Shown in pieces: positions 20,827-29,588 of a stretch of 53,324 bases of DNA. Numbering within the stretch: position 1 is the first letter of the stretch; each line of letters opens with the position of its first letter. The DNA comes from Caldilineaceae bacterium bin34 (lineage in GTDB: Bacteria > Chloroflexota > Anaerolineae > Caldilineales > Caldilineaceae), in assembly GCA_002238555.1 (NCBI GenBank), contig MPMO01000030.1, forward strand, positions 1-53,324, in the 5' to 3' direction. Both the position numbers and the translations under genes were made by a program. The notes beneath the pieces were generated by a model. The model did not search any database. It was not told the DNA's origin and worked only from the letters and a program-made list of their open reading frames with translations.

Positions 20827-22183
20827 TTATATACATTGGTTGACACCATGCATATCCGGTTCACGGGTCGCGGGAGTCCCTGTGGTCGGCCTTGCGACCG
20901 ACCAGGGAGGGAGCGCTCCTCGCCGTGCAGCAGCCCCAGTCCCGCGGGCCGGAACGGGTGTGGGCGGAAGTCCCGCCCGCACCAGGATGTTGAGCGCCGC
21001 GTTGTGGTCGGCGTTCGCCCGGAACCCGCAGGCTCCGCACGCGAACACCGCCTGCGACGGTCGGTTTGACTTGGCGGTGTGCCCGCAACGGCTGCAGGCT
21101 TGCGAAGTGTAGGCCGGGTCCACGCACACCACCTGGCCGGCCTTGTACGCGAGCTTGCGCTCCAGCTGTCCCCAACCCGATGCCAGGATGGCACGGTTGA
21201 GCCCTGCTTTCTGCTTCACGTTCCGGCCGGGATCCTCGACCGTGCCCTTCGCACTCTTGGTCATGGCCTTGGTGTTCAGGTCTTCGAGCACGACGGTGTG
21301 GGCCGTGTCCGCCACCTTGCGACTGATTTGGTGAGTGGCGTTGTCCCTGCGCCGGGCCTTCCTGCGCTGGAGTTTGCGCAGTTTCCCGCCGGTCCCGCGG
21401 CGGCGATTGGAGCCCTTCTGCTGTCGGGCCATCCGGCGCTGATACCGCTTGATCTTCGCGTCCTCGACGGTCGTGTCGGGGAGGGCGTGCAGGGCTCCGG
21501 TGCTGTCCGTGGCCTGTCCCACGTTGCGGTCCACGCCCACGGCTCCGGCCTCCGCGGGTGGGCAGACATCGGGGTGGTCGACCGGCACCTCGAACACGAT
21601 GTAGGCATACCACTTCGGCTGCTTGCCCTCCGACTCCTGCTTGACCCGCACCGTCAGAGGCTTGCCGTCAGCATACCTGCGGATGGGAGCCAGACGCACC
21701 CAGCCCATCTTCGGGATGCGCAGGCAACCATCCTTGATATGGACTTCGGACGGGATCGTGAAGGCGGGCTGTGTGTAGTGCTTGGCCTTGTACTGCGGAC
21801 GCCCGTGGTCCGGACGGTCCGGGTCGAAGAACGCGGCGTAGGCGTCGCCCAGGTACTTGCAGGCGTACCGGACGATTTCATAGCTGTAGTCCTTCAGCCA
21901 CTCGTGGCCGGGTGCGTTCCGCAACTGCGTGAACCGCTGGCCCAGCGCGAAGAAGGTCGGACTGCCGGGAACCTCCCCCCTGCGGCCCCCGCTGGCCGCG
22001 CGCGAAGAAGGGCGGCCTGCCGGGCCCCGCCCCCGGCTTGCCGGCCGCCTTCCACGTGCGGAAGTCGCGCTCGTGCCCGGCCAGCACGTGGTTCCAAGCG
22101 AACCGGCAGGCTCCGGCCAACTGCTCGAGGTACTGGCCGTTCGCGGCCGTGCCGGGATACAGACGCACGCGCAGGGTCCGCAT
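20827..22183 (-). pseudogene. tnpB: Frameshifted TnpB (IS200/IS605-type RNA-guided nuclease)
   Basis: The N-terminus starts at ATG 22183 (MRTLRVRLYPGTAANGQYLE), and the family sequence FFALGQRFTQLRN resumes in another frame at about 21955, continuing to TAA 20827. The shift coincides with a 55-bp imperfect tandem duplication; removing one copy restores the frame and yields about 433 residues, a normal TnpB length. RuvC residues are intact: Asp in GVDRNVG (21529-21531), Glu in VLEDLN (21283-21285), Asp in NADHNAALNI (21007-21009). The CSRCG...CGACG zinc finger is also intact. No tnpA is nearby. A downstream Met at 21924 could still give a 365-residue product lacking the N-terminal domain. IS ends and guide RNA were not located. 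Confidence 0.82.
21939..22034. repeat. 55-bp-offset imperfect tandem duplication inside tnpB
   Basis: Bases 21939-21979 and 21994-22034 align at a constant offset of 55, sharing CGCGAAGAAGG and CTGCCGGG among others. Because 55 is not a multiple of three, the duplication shifts the tnpB frame. Confidence 0.7.
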
Positions 22184-22294
22184 GACGGTCAGGGGCTCTT
22201 GCGTTGTAGACTTGGGTTTGCTGGCCACGGTGTCCCAATCACTGTGTCCGGTCGAGGGCCCGGTTCGCCGTCGGTTCCTCATCATTTCACAGGA

Positions 22295-22321
22295 ATTGTA
22301 GCACAAGAATTCGACTGTCAA
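22295..22321 (-). promoter_or_regulatory. Near-consensus promoter reading into tnpB
   Basis: On the minus strand, TTGACA (22316-22321) and TACAAT (22295-22300) are separated by 15 bases, with a TG one base before the -10 box (extended -10, TGCTACAAT). It lies about 110 bases upstream of the tnpB ATG at 22183. The 15-base spacing is shorter than ideal. Confidence 0.5.
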
Positions 22322-22569
22322 CTACTGGATATAAGCCCTATTGTCATCGGGACTGCTCCAACTGCGCCGGACCCGCGGCGGGCCGCCGGGAGGCCATGCA
22401 TCACCAAATCCGGTAGCGATGGACCGACTGCGTATCGGGCGTTAGACGAAGCCGCCGCGGGCCGGATGGAGGCGGCGTGTTCCGTGTCCTCCATCCGCGC
22501 ATAAAGAATTCGGTCCCCGAATCCGCGGGCCCCTGCGTTGAAGAATCGGTGTCTGGGACAGCCGATCTG
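22322..22569. other. Intergenic stretch between tnpB promoter and dehydrogenase stop
   Basis: No gene is recognisable. It presumably holds the left end of the tnpB element and the 3' trailer of the minus-strand sugar-transport operon, but no hairpin with a U tract was seen. Confidence 0.35.
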
Positions 22570-23583
22570 TCAATCCCAAGTGAATCCCACACCCAGTTCT
22601 TCCGTCCGTGCCTCCCAGAGGGATTCATAAATGGCCGGCGCATCACTGAAATGGGCCTTGCGCGTCATGAGACGGGAGAGATCCAGTTCACTGTCCAGAA
22701 GCAGATCAAAAAAGAATTCGGTGTGCCGCTCCCGTGTCCAGGGGTTGTCGGGAGTCGCAACGGGCGGATGCGATCCACCATGGGTCCCGATAATCGTATA
22801 GCTGGGGGAATTGCAGAGATCGTGGAAGTCGAACTCGGTCTTCCCCCGGGGACTGCTCAGCAGAATAAAGCGGCCCTGTCGGCGTACGGTGCTCATTGAG
22901 TCAGGTATGGTTCGAGGCAGCCCCGTCACCTCGAAGGCACAGTCCACCAGCCGGTCGCGCGTCGCCGCCGCAATGGCCTGCCGGACGGCTTCCGCCCCCT
23001 GGGACGCATCCACGGGTTGGATGCCGGCCTCCTCCGGCAGCAAGGCCCGGCGTTTGGCGGCCGGATCCACGCCAAAGACCGGCCTGGCGCCGCACAGCCT
23101 GCAGAAACGCACGGCCAACTGCCCCAGAATGCCGAGTCCGAATACGGCCACGGCCTCGCCCCAGCCGACCCGGGACCTGCGCACCCCGTTCATCACGGTC
23201 TGGGCCAGCGTATAGAAGGCGGCTTCCTCGCCGGCGATCGAGTCCGGCACCCGCGTCAGGTCATCCGTGCCCAGAACATTCAGCCTGCTGTGCCGTCCCC
23301 GAGTGGCCACACGGGCTCCCAACCAATCGGGATCCACGCCGGCACCGACATCCTCCACCACGCCGATGTTGGCGTAGCCCGGCGTGAAGGGATACCGCGC
23401 CATGCCCGCCCACCTGGAATGCTCAGGGAATTCGCCGCTGTACAGTGTCAGTTCGGTACCCGTACTGATCAGGGTCAGTTGGCTGCGAACCAGCACGTGG
23501 CCGGGCAACGGCCAGTCGAGCGCCTGCTCCCGCACGGAACACTGCCGGGGGCCGTCGAAGAATACCGCTGGGGTGGTGGTCAT
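22570..23583 (-). CDS. Zinc-type alcohol/threonine dehydrogenase-like MDR oxidoreductase
   Basis: A 337-residue medium-chain dehydrogenase/reductase. It has the GroES-like N-terminal part (LISTGTELTLYSGEF near residue 38, PFTPGYANIGVVEDVGAG near 66) and a Rossmann part with AVFGLGILGQLAVRFCRLCG near 150. The GTEL/GYANIG pattern is that of the bacteriochlorophyllide dehydrogenase/threonine-dehydrogenase-like branch, which often lacks the full catalytic zinc-ligand set; the canonical GHE motif is not visible. ATG 23583 lies five bases beyond the permease stop, so it is the last gene of the sugar-import operon. It probably oxidises a polyol or sugar derivative; the substrate is unknown. Confidence 0.85.
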   Translation of the reverse strand: MTTTPAVFFDGPRQCSVREQALDWPLPGHVLVRSQLTLISTGTELTLYSGEFPEHSRWAGMARYPFTPGYANIGVVEDVGAGVDPDWLGARVATRGRHSRLNVLGTDDLTRVPDSIAGEEAAFYTLAQTVMNGVRRSRVGWGEAVAVFGLGILGQLAVRFCRLCGARPVFGVDPAAKRRALLPEEAGIQPVDASQGAEAVRQAIAAATRDRLVDCAFEVTGLPRTIPDSMSTVRRQGRFILLSSPRGKTEFDFHDLCNSPSYTIIGTHGGSHPPVATPDNPWTRERHTEFFFDLLLDSELDLSRLMTRKAHFSDAPAIYESLWEARTEELGVGFTWD

Positions 23584-23588
23584 ACCGA

Positions 23589-24428
23589 TCAACCCTTGAT
23601 GCCGCTGAGAACAATGCCGCGCACGAAGTACTTCTGCGCCACCACGAACAGCGTAATGCCCGGAATGGAGACCGTGAGCGACGCGGCCATGAGAAGGTGC
23701 TCTCGGGGGGCACCGCCGGCGTCCGCCACCAGTTGGAAGAAACGCAGGCCGAGCGGCAGCGTGTATTTCTCCATGGTGTTGAGATAGATCAGGGGCCCCA
23801 GAAAGGAATCCCAGTTTGCCAGGAACGAGAAGATGGCGACCGTGGCGAGGGCGGGCCGGGACAGGGGCAGAATGATGCTCCAAAGAATGCGCAGGGAATG
23901 GGCGCCGTCCAAGCGCGCGGACTGGTCCAAGTCCAAGGGGATGGTCAAAAAGAACTGTCGCATCAGAAAGATAAAGAACGGTCCCGCACCGAAGTAGAAG
24001 GGCACGATCAAGGGCTTGTAGGAATCCAGCCAGCCCAATTCCCGGAAGATCAGGAACTGGGGAATCAGCAGGACTTCAAAGGGCAGGATCATGGTGCTCA
24101 GCACCACCATGAACAGGAAGTCGCGGGTGGGGAAGCGAAACCGCGCAAAACCATAGGCCACCAATGTCGTGGACAGGATCTGGCCCACGACCGCGGCCCC
24201 GGTGACGACGACGCTGTTCCTGGCAAAGCGGGCGAACGGCACCTGGATCCAGACTTCCTGCCAGTTTTGCCACTGCATCTCTCTGGGCCACAGCAGCGGT
24301 GGGAACACATATATTTCGGTGGGATGCTTGAAGGAACTGCCCACGGTCCACAGAAAGGGCCCTATGAACAGGGTCCCCAGCAGGAGGACCGGCAGGTAGA
24401 GCAGGTACGGGTGTCGGCGAGCGGACAT
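23589..24428 (-). CDS. Carbohydrate ABC importer permease, MalG/UgpE (CUT1) type
   Basis: A 279-residue CUT1 permease with six expected membrane spans. The N-terminal span is YLLYLPVLLLGTLFIGPFLW, the middle VLSTMILPFEVLLIPQFLIF is typical of MalG relatives, and the coupling loop is DQSARLDGAHSLRILWSIILP near residue 180. The C-terminus ends VRGIVLSGIKG, the classical MalG-type ending. It forms a heterodimer with the next upstream gene product. No ATPase is encoded in the operon, so a shared MsmK/UgpC-like ATPase elsewhere is expected. Confidence 0.92.
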   Translation of the reverse strand: MSARRHPYLLYLPVLLLGTLFIGPFLWTVGSSFKHPTEIYVFPPLLWPREMQWQNWQEVWIQVPFARFARNSVVVTGAAVVGQILSTTLVAYGFARFRFPTRDFLFMVVLSTMILPFEVLLIPQFLIFRELGWLDSYKPLIVPFYFGAGPFFIFLMRQFFLTIPLDLDQSARLDGAHSLRILWSIILPLSRPALATVAIFSFLANWDSFLGPLIYLNTMEKYTLPLGLRFFQLVADAGGAPREHLLMAASLTVSIPGITLFVVAQKYFVRGIVLSGIKG

Positions 24429-24452
24429 CAGGCAGTGGGGAACGGCGGGACT

Positions 24453-25400
24453 TCAGCCTTGTTCACCGGCATAGAAGACCCAGTGACGCGAGGCGCGTAC
24501 CTGCAGGTAGGTGAAGGCGATGAGAATAATGAAGAAGAGCCAGGCCAGGGCGGAGGCGTACCCCATGTTGAAGTACTTGAAGGCCTGAGTGTACAGGTGG
24601 AGGATGTAGAACCACGTGGCGTAGGCGGGCCCTCCTTCCGTGGAAACGTAGGCCACGGTGAAGACCCGCAGGGCACCAATGACTCCCAGGATGAGGTTGA
24701 AGAACATGGTGGGGGAAATCATCGGCAGCGTGACGTGCCGGAACTTGAACCAGGGGCCGCCGCCATCGATTTCCACAGCCTCGTACAGTTCCTGCGGAAC
24801 CCCTTGCAGACCGGCCAGGAAGATCACCATCTGACCGCCCCCCACCGTGCCCCACAGGGCCATGATGATCAGGGACGGCAGGGCCCATTCGATGCTGCTC
24901 AGCCACCCCGGACCGTCAATGCCCACCTTGGCCAGCAGGAAGTTCAACACGCCGAAATCGGGCTGGAATATCCATTGCCACAGCAGGGCCAACGCCACCA
25001 GGGGCGTCAGTGAAGGCAGGAAGAAGAGGACCCGGAACAACGTGGTCCCCTTGAGCCCCTGGTTCAGGAGCAACGCGCAGGTCAGGGATCCCAGAATACC
25101 CAGGGGAACGCCGACGACGGCATAGGTGAACGTACGGCGCAGGGAACCCCAAAAGAGGTCATCGCCCGACAGGGCTTCCACATAATTGGCAAAGCCCGCG
25201 AAACGCGGCTGGGAGACGACCGTGTAATCGGTAAAGCTGAGATAGAAGGAAGCCAGAAAAGGGAAAGCCGTAAAGGCCAGAAAGCCCAGCAGCCAAGGAG
25301 AAATGTAGATGAATCCCGCGACGGCTTCCTGACGCTTAAGCGAAGCCGGTTTCCGGAGCTTGGAACCTCCCTTGATGTCGGAGGCAATCTCGCCTTGCAT
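24453..25400 (-). CDS. Carbohydrate ABC importer permease, MalF/UgpA (CUT1) type
   Basis: A 315-residue CUT1 permease. The opening span is AGFIYISPWLLGFLAFTAFP, typical of MalF/UgpA relatives, followed by SFYLSFTDYTVVSQPRFAGF. The coupling loop is EAVEIDGGGPWFKFRHVTLP near residue 205. GAGG lies about five bases before ATG 25400. A palindromic hairpin separates it from the binding-protein gene upstream. It pairs with the MalG-type permease 24 bases downstream. Confidence 0.92.
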   Translation of the reverse strand: MQGEIASDIKGGSKLRKPASLKRQEAVAGFIYISPWLLGFLAFTAFPFLASFYLSFTDYTVVSQPRFAGFANYVEALSGDDLFWGSLRRTFTYAVVGVPLGILGSLTCALLLNQGLKGTTLFRVLFFLPSLTPLVALALLWQWIFQPDFGVLNFLLAKVGIDGPGWLSSIEWALPSLIIMALWGTVGGGQMVIFLAGLQGVPQELYEAVEIDGGGPWFKFRHVTLPMISPTMFFNLILGVIGALRVFTVAYVSTEGGPAYATWFYILHLYTQAFKYFNMGYASALAWLFFIILIAFTYLQVRASRHWVFYAGEQG

Positions 25401-25490
25401 ACGGACCTCGGTCCAGTCAACGCCTCATCGACCCTCAACGCGCACTACGCCCGCGGCCTGGTACTGTCCGGGTTTGCGGGCCGCAGCGGC

Positions 25491-25514
25491 GGGACCTGAT
25501 TCGAATCAGGCCCC
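25491..25514 (-). terminator. Palindromic hairpin between binding-protein and permease genes
   Basis: CCTGATTC and its exact reverse complement form a palindrome extended by GGG/CCC after one mismatch, giving 12-base arms. It begins 16 bases after the binding-protein stop on the minus-strand transcript. No U tract follows, so attenuation or mRNA protection is more likely than full termination. Confidence 0.5.
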
Positions 25515-25530
25515 ACCGCACCAAAGTGGT

Positions 25531-26856
25531 CTAGGAAGCCGGCTTGTCCAGAATTTCCTGGATCTTGGCGGAAATCTCCGGCACCAGGTTTTCGGGCTCT
25601 TCGTTGCCCAGCCAAATCGGATCCATCCCGTTGCTGTAGGCATCCCGGAATTCCAGGCCCCGGAAATTGCCCGGTCCCCGGAACGGCAGCACGTTGTACA
25701 TGATGTTCGTGAAGACGTTGTGCATCGGGGACTTGGTCAGCCGTTCGTGCTCCCAGACATCCGGACGGGAGCCGGGCACGGAACCCGCTTCCGCGATGCG
25801 GATGCCGGTTTCCTGATTGGCCAGCCACTTGACCCATTCGAAGGCTTCGTCCGGGTGCTCCGTGCCCGCCCAGATGCAGGCAGGATCGAATTCGTACATC
25901 GAACCATTGATGCCTGCCGGCCCCTTGGGCATGGGCACCGCGCCCAATTCAAACCGGTCGCCGATGCGATTCACCCAGCTCTGCCCCCAGTACCCGCTCT
26001 GGGCCATGCCGATACGGCCAGAGACAAACATGTCGGATGTCTGCTGGTCCGGCGAGGGAGCCACGTTGTGGGTGTGCATCAAGTCGTAGACGAAGCGAAT
26101 GGCAGAGAGCGTTTCCTCCGAATCCAAGAGGGAGGTCTCGCCTTCCTCGTCGAAGATCTCGCCACCCGATCCGCGTGCCCATACCAGGAGGCTCCAGGGG
26201 TCCCGGCCCGGCTGCATGCCGAACTGGTCAATCTGCCCGTCGCCGTCGGTGTCCTGGGTCAGGACCGTTGCGTACTCGAGCAGATCCTCGAAGGTCCAGT
26301 CCCCGTCCTCGGGCGGCTCTTCCAAACCGTTGTCGGCCAGCAACTGCTTGTTGTAGTAACAACCCACCCGGCCCGGATGGCAGATCCAGGGCAGGCTGTA
26401 CATGGAACCGGCATGGCTGGCCGCGTCAAGGGATTCGGGGAAGAATACGCCCAGATCGTATTCATCCGAGGCGATCAGGTCATCCAGAGCCAGCAACACG
26501 CCCTGATTGGCATAGCGGTGATAGAGACCGGACAGCAGGACGGTCCAGAATGTATCGCCGATGGTCTGGCCTGCCAGCAGCACCTCCATTTTCTGGTGGT
26601 ACTCCGCATTGGGGAACAGTTCCTCCTTGATTGTTATACCGGGATTTTCCTCCTCGAAAGCCCGCGCGCGCTCAATAAAGTGATCGCCCTGGACCCCGGT
26701 GCGACCGTGGAACCGAATGACCACGGGTTCCGCGTCGGCACCGGTGCCAGCCGCTGGTGCGCCAGGGGCGGGAACACAAGCTGCCAACGCGGCTGCACCG
26801 AGACCGGCACTGCTCCATTGCAGAAACTTTCGTCGAGAGACACCAGATCTGAACAT
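25531..26856 (-). CDS. Sugar ABC importer substrate-binding lipoprotein (family 1, Tat-type signal)
   Basis: A 441-residue SBP_bac_1 protein. The signal sequence contains SRRKFLQW (twin-arginine motif), then SSAGLGAAALAAC with lipid-modifiable Cys near residue 26, then an Ala/Pro/Gly linker. The mature part starts VVIRFHGRTGVQGDHFIERA and shows family features such as NPGITIKEELFPNAEYHQKM. GGAGGAAA stands five bases before ATG 26856, and a good promoter lies at 26912-26940. It captures a sugar outside the membrane for the two downstream permeases. Two agarase-like hydrolases are encoded just upstream, suggesting an oligosaccharide ligand. Confidence 0.93.
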   Translation of the reverse strand: MFRSGVSRRKFLQWSSAGLGAAALAACVPAPGAPAAGTGADAEPVVIRFHGRTGVQGDHFIERARAFEEENPGITIKEELFPNAEYHQKMEVLLAGQTIGDTFWTVLLSGLYHRYANQGVLLALDDLIASDEYDLGVFFPESLDAASHAGSMYSLPWICHPGRVGCYYNKQLLADNGLEEPPEDGDWTFEDLLEYATVLTQDTDGDGQIDQFGMQPGRDPWSLLVWARGSGGEIFDEEGETSLLDSEETLSAIRFVYDLMHTHNVAPSPDQQTSDMFVSGRIGMAQSGYWGQSWVNRIGDRFELGAVPMPKGPAGINGSMYEFDPACIWAGTEHPDEAFEWVKWLANQETGIRIAEAGSVPGSRPDVWEHERLTKSPMHNVFTNIMYNVLPFRGPGNFRGLEFRDAYSNGMDPIWLGNEEPENLVPEISAKIQEILDKPAS

Positions 26857-26911
26857 GATTGTTTCCTCCGGTCCGCACCCCTGGCGCGAACTGTTTCAAG
26901 TTTGCAGGCCC

Positions 26912-26940
26912 AGTATAGAGGACAGGAAAATGCTGTCGAA
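26912..26940 (-). promoter_or_regulatory. Likely promoter of the minus-strand sugar importer operon
   Basis: On the minus strand TTCGAC (26935-26940) and TATACT (26912-26917) are separated by 17 bases, 55 bases before the binding-protein ATG. It separates transcription of the importer from the upstream hydrolase genes. Confidence 0.55.
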
Positions 26941-26954
26941 GGCCATTCGGAGGC

Positions 26955-28082
26955 TTAGTACCGTTCGCCCATCCGGTGCCTGACCTGCATATTCGCGCCG
27001 CGAATTAACTCAACGTGTTCCTGATCAGGCCTTTCCAGTTCGTCGAGCAGGCCGCGGCGTCGCGCCTTGTTGCGCTGGTAGGCGCCACACAGATGAAAAC
27101 CGATGCAGCCGGGGTTGTCGAACAGTGCTGCCAATACATCCGCGTACCATTCGCCGTCGTTGGGGACGAACCCCCCGGGGGGCGCGGGATTCCTCAACCC
27201 CGCCGCGTCGGCCAGCAGCACGGGCTTTCCTGTCTTCCTGTGCCATGCGTCGAGATGGGCCACCGGATCGCGGAAGTCCTGGAACGACAGCACATCGACG
27301 TACGGCAACGCGGCTTCCACGACCTCCTTGGCAATGGCTTCGTTGGCTTCGTAGCGGTCCCCCAGAATCAAGTGGTGGGGATCGTAGCGCCTGATGGCGT
27401 CGTGGGTTGTCCGATAGTAGGCGCGGGCCAGCCGGGCGAGCTCCTTACGGCCCACTTCGGACTTCAGGCGCTCGGGGTCGAAGATCGGTCCGCGCCAGGT
27501 GTTCTCGGGGCGCGCGTGCACCCACGTCGGGCAGTCGCTGTAGAAATATCCGATGAGATTGCGGTCTTCGCTTAGCTCGGCGCAGTGCGAGCGTGCCACA
27601 TAGTCGACCCATTCCTGCCACTCTGAACTCCGAAAGTCGAAATGGCGGGTGTGCTGCTCCCACTGGTGCGATTCGGTGAACGGCAGCAAGTGGCAAAAGG
27701 GCATGTCCAAAGCCCGGTACTCGTCGTTCGTGAATGAACGGGAGTGCCGCCACTTGAGCACAGTTACTTCCTGGACCCAACCGACGGTGTTGAAGGCCCA
27801 CTTCCTGAGGTTGGGCACCACAGACTCCCGGATCCAGCGCTCCGTGCTGCCGCCGTACTTGTCGCGCCAGATGTGGATGTTCTCGGGATAACGCAGGCTG
27901 GCGGGGTCGATGTGGTTGAGTCCAAGCGAAAAGAAGGGCTCCCCATCGGGTGTTGCGAACCACCAGTGGTTATCATGCCGCCCCAGGGTGAAGAAGCCGT
28001 CGGGTTGGGCTTGGGTGGTCTTGGCCTGGGCCATCCCCGCAACAGCGGCATCGCCGAGGCCCCGATGTCGAGTGGTTCCCAT
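26955..28082 (-). CDS. Agarase-like glycoside hydrolase (TIM barrel), first copy
   Basis: A 375-residue protein similar to annotated agarase-like (GH50-type) proteins. The N-terminal module is recognisable by FFTLGRHDNHWWFATPDGEP and FFSLGLNHIDP (residues 30-60), followed by a TIM barrel with NLIGYFYSDCPTWVHARPEN near 175 and HHLILGDRYEANEA near 243. No signal peptide is visible, so it is probably cytoplasmic. In GH50/GH42-type enzymes the GYF segment is normally followed by an Asn-Glu pair holding the acid/base Glu; here it reads YSDCP, so the mechanism is uncertain. The start is ATG 28082, three bases after the stop of a related upstream gene. True substrate unknown. Confidence 0.75.
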   Translation of the reverse strand: MGTTRHRGLGDAAVAGMAQAKTTQAQPDGFFTLGRHDNHWWFATPDGEPFFSLGLNHIDPASLRYPENIHIWRDKYGGSTERWIRESVVPNLRKWAFNTVGWVQEVTVLKWRHSRSFTNDEYRALDMPFCHLLPFTESHQWEQHTRHFDFRSSEWQEWVDYVARSHCAELSEDRNLIGYFYSDCPTWVHARPENTWRGPIFDPERLKSEVGRKELARLARAYYRTTHDAIRRYDPHHLILGDRYEANEAIAKEVVEAALPYVDVLSFQDFRDPVAHLDAWHRKTGKPVLLADAAGLRNPAPPGGFVPNDGEWYADVLAALFDNPGCIGFHLCGAYQRNKARRRGLLDELERPDQEHVELIRGANMQVRHRMGERY

Positions 28083-28085
28083 GGC

Positions 28086-29588
28086 TTATGTGCCCGTATC
28101 CTTCTTCAGAAAGGCAAATCGCTGTTCCATGACCCGGCGGTAGGCGGCCTTGGTCTCATTGTAGGAATCATGAATCTCGGCAAGCGACGATGCGTCCAAG
28201 GGTCTGCGCACCGCATCAAGGATCCGTTGGTTCGCGCTGCGCGCGGTTGCGACAAGACTCCGGTTCGGCTCGCCGTCGATGTTGAAAAAGCCCGGCTGAC
28301 CACGGTCGTAGGCCTGTCGCCAATGGGACTGATCGTGGAGCACGGCACAGAAGGACACGCCAATGAAATCCGGGTCGCGCGCGATCCGGCCGGCCAGCAG
28401 GTCGTACAGAACCCGGCGATCCACGTGCTCCGGCACGGCGCCGGGAGTGCCCATCCTGCCCTGAAGGGCGAGTGGATACACGTTTCCGAATTCCTGATCG
28501 CTCAGCAGTGCCGGCACACCCAGCGCTTCGACACTGGGCTTGATGGGGTTTACGTCACTGACATCCTGTGGGCCGAAGATGTCGATGTAGGGTGCAATTC
28601 GCCTCCAGATCCCCTGTTTAAAGGTCGTGTGCTTAACGTAGGCCCCCAGTACCATGTGCTTCGAGTCATGCCGGCGAATCTCGGTATGGGCGATTTTGTG
28701 GACTCGTTCGACAATTTCGCCCAGCAGGGCCTCCGCATCGGCGAGGATCTCCTGTGCACCGGCCTGCTCAGGCAGCGGTGCGCCGGCCTTGACGGCCGAG
28801 ATCCAACGCGGATAGGTTAGGGAGCCGTTCCGGCGCAGATCCGGGAACGAGGCGAAACCCGTTCCGTAGACAGTGTTCAACTGTGCGATGTCGCCGCGAT
28901 AGCGCTGTTCGAGAATGTCGAACAGCCGCTCGCGGCCGGGGCTGCCGGGCGCGTAGGCAAGGGTCTGGTTAATCCAGAGTTCCTCGCGCATGAACGACCC
29001 GTAGCCGTAGTAGTAGCCGAGGAGCCACGGATTGTCCCGGTGGGGTGCAACACGTTGGGCAACCTCCTCGCCGACAAACCGCCGATACCGGGCGCTGAAG
29101 ACATCGGGACGCCTTTCGCCGGGCTTGAGCTCAACCTGATGCTTGATCAACGGAACATGGATCGCGTAGGGAATCTCGGCTTCGCGGTAGATCCCGTCCG
29201 CCAGGGCGGTGTCAATGTTGCCGGAGGGAATGCGCTCCAGGCTGTAGGGGCCGGACCAGACGCAGTTGAAACCCAGGGCGCGCATCTTGCGGATGCCGTC
29301 GCGCATCCACTCCTCCTGACTGCCGCCGTAGGCGAACGTGATGGCGGCCTCCGACATGCTGGTGATCGGATGACTGAGGCCGATGCCAAAGAAGCCGTGC
29401 CCGTCGGGCGTGACCAGCCACCAGCGCTCGTGGATGCGTTCGGTGTGGAAGAAACCGGTTCGTTGACCCTTGACGGCGACGAAGCCGCCGTAGCGATCGA
29501 GCTGCTGCCCGTTGGATGCAGGATTCCCACTGGGCTCAGGGGGAGCCGCGGATTGAGGGACAGTGTTTTGACACATCAGTTTTGACAC
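28086..29588 (-). CDS. Agarase-like glycoside hydrolase (TIM barrel), second copy
   Basis: A 500-residue paralogue of the next gene. It shares the module GFFHTERIHERWWLVTPDGH with GFFGIGLSHPI (residues 45-75) and the barrel segment HRDNPWLLGYYYGYGSFMRE near 187. Later segments include KHMVLGAYVKHTTFK and SVEALGVPALLSDQEFGNVY. It is 125 residues longer than its neighbour. Where the family usually shows Asn-Glu after GYF, this copy has YGYGS. The proposed start is GTG 29588, within a set of 14-base direct repeats; a later start cannot be excluded because the first 40 residues look poorly conserved. No signal peptide is seen. It probably shares a transcript with the downstream paralogue (gap of three bases). 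Confidence 0.72.
   Translation of the reverse strand: MSKLMCQNTVPQSAAPPEPSGNPASNGQQLDRYGGFVAVKGQRTGFFHTERIHERWWLVTPDGHGFFGIGLSHPITSMSEAAITFAYGGSQEEWMRDGIRKMRALGFNCVWSGPYSLERIPSGNIDTALADGIYREAEIPYAIHVPLIKHQVELKPGERRPDVFSARYRRFVGEEVAQRVAPHRDNPWLLGYYYGYGSFMREELWINQTLAYAPGSPGRERLFDILEQRYRGDIAQLNTVYGTGFASFPDLRRNGSLTYPRWISAVKAGAPLPEQAGAQEILADAEALLGEIVERVHKIAHTEIRRHDSKHMVLGAYVKHTTFKQGIWRRIAPYIDIFGPQDVSDVNPIKPSVEALGVPALLSDQEFGNVYPLALQGRMGTPGAVPEHVDRRVLYDLLAGRIARDPDFIGVSFCAVLHDQSHWRQAYDRGQPGFFNIDGEPNRSLVATARSANQRILDAVRRPLDASSLAEIHDSYNETKAAYRRVMEQRFAFLKKDTGT

Noticed and set aside
19559..21112. A 517-residue plus-strand open frame spanning the oxidoreductase and part of tnpB
   Set aside because: Both minus-strand genes have clear family motifs; the plus frame crosses a mobile-element boundary, as only a chance frame would.
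20827..22183. Programmed ribosomal frameshifting in tnpB
   Set aside because: No slippery sequence is seen at the shift and the frame change is fully explained by a 55-bp duplication; TnpB is not normally frameshift-expressed.
25491..25524. tRNA-like T-loop sequence GATTCGAATC followed by CACCGCACCA
   Set aside because: The arms form a self-complementary palindrome, not a 5-bp T stem with a 7-base loop, and no D, anticodon or acceptor pairing could be found upstream.
25360..26958. A 532-residue plus-strand open frame opposite the sugar-binding protein
   Set aside because: The minus strand has a Tat/lipobox signal, ribosome site and promoter; the plus frame is a codon-bias mirror.
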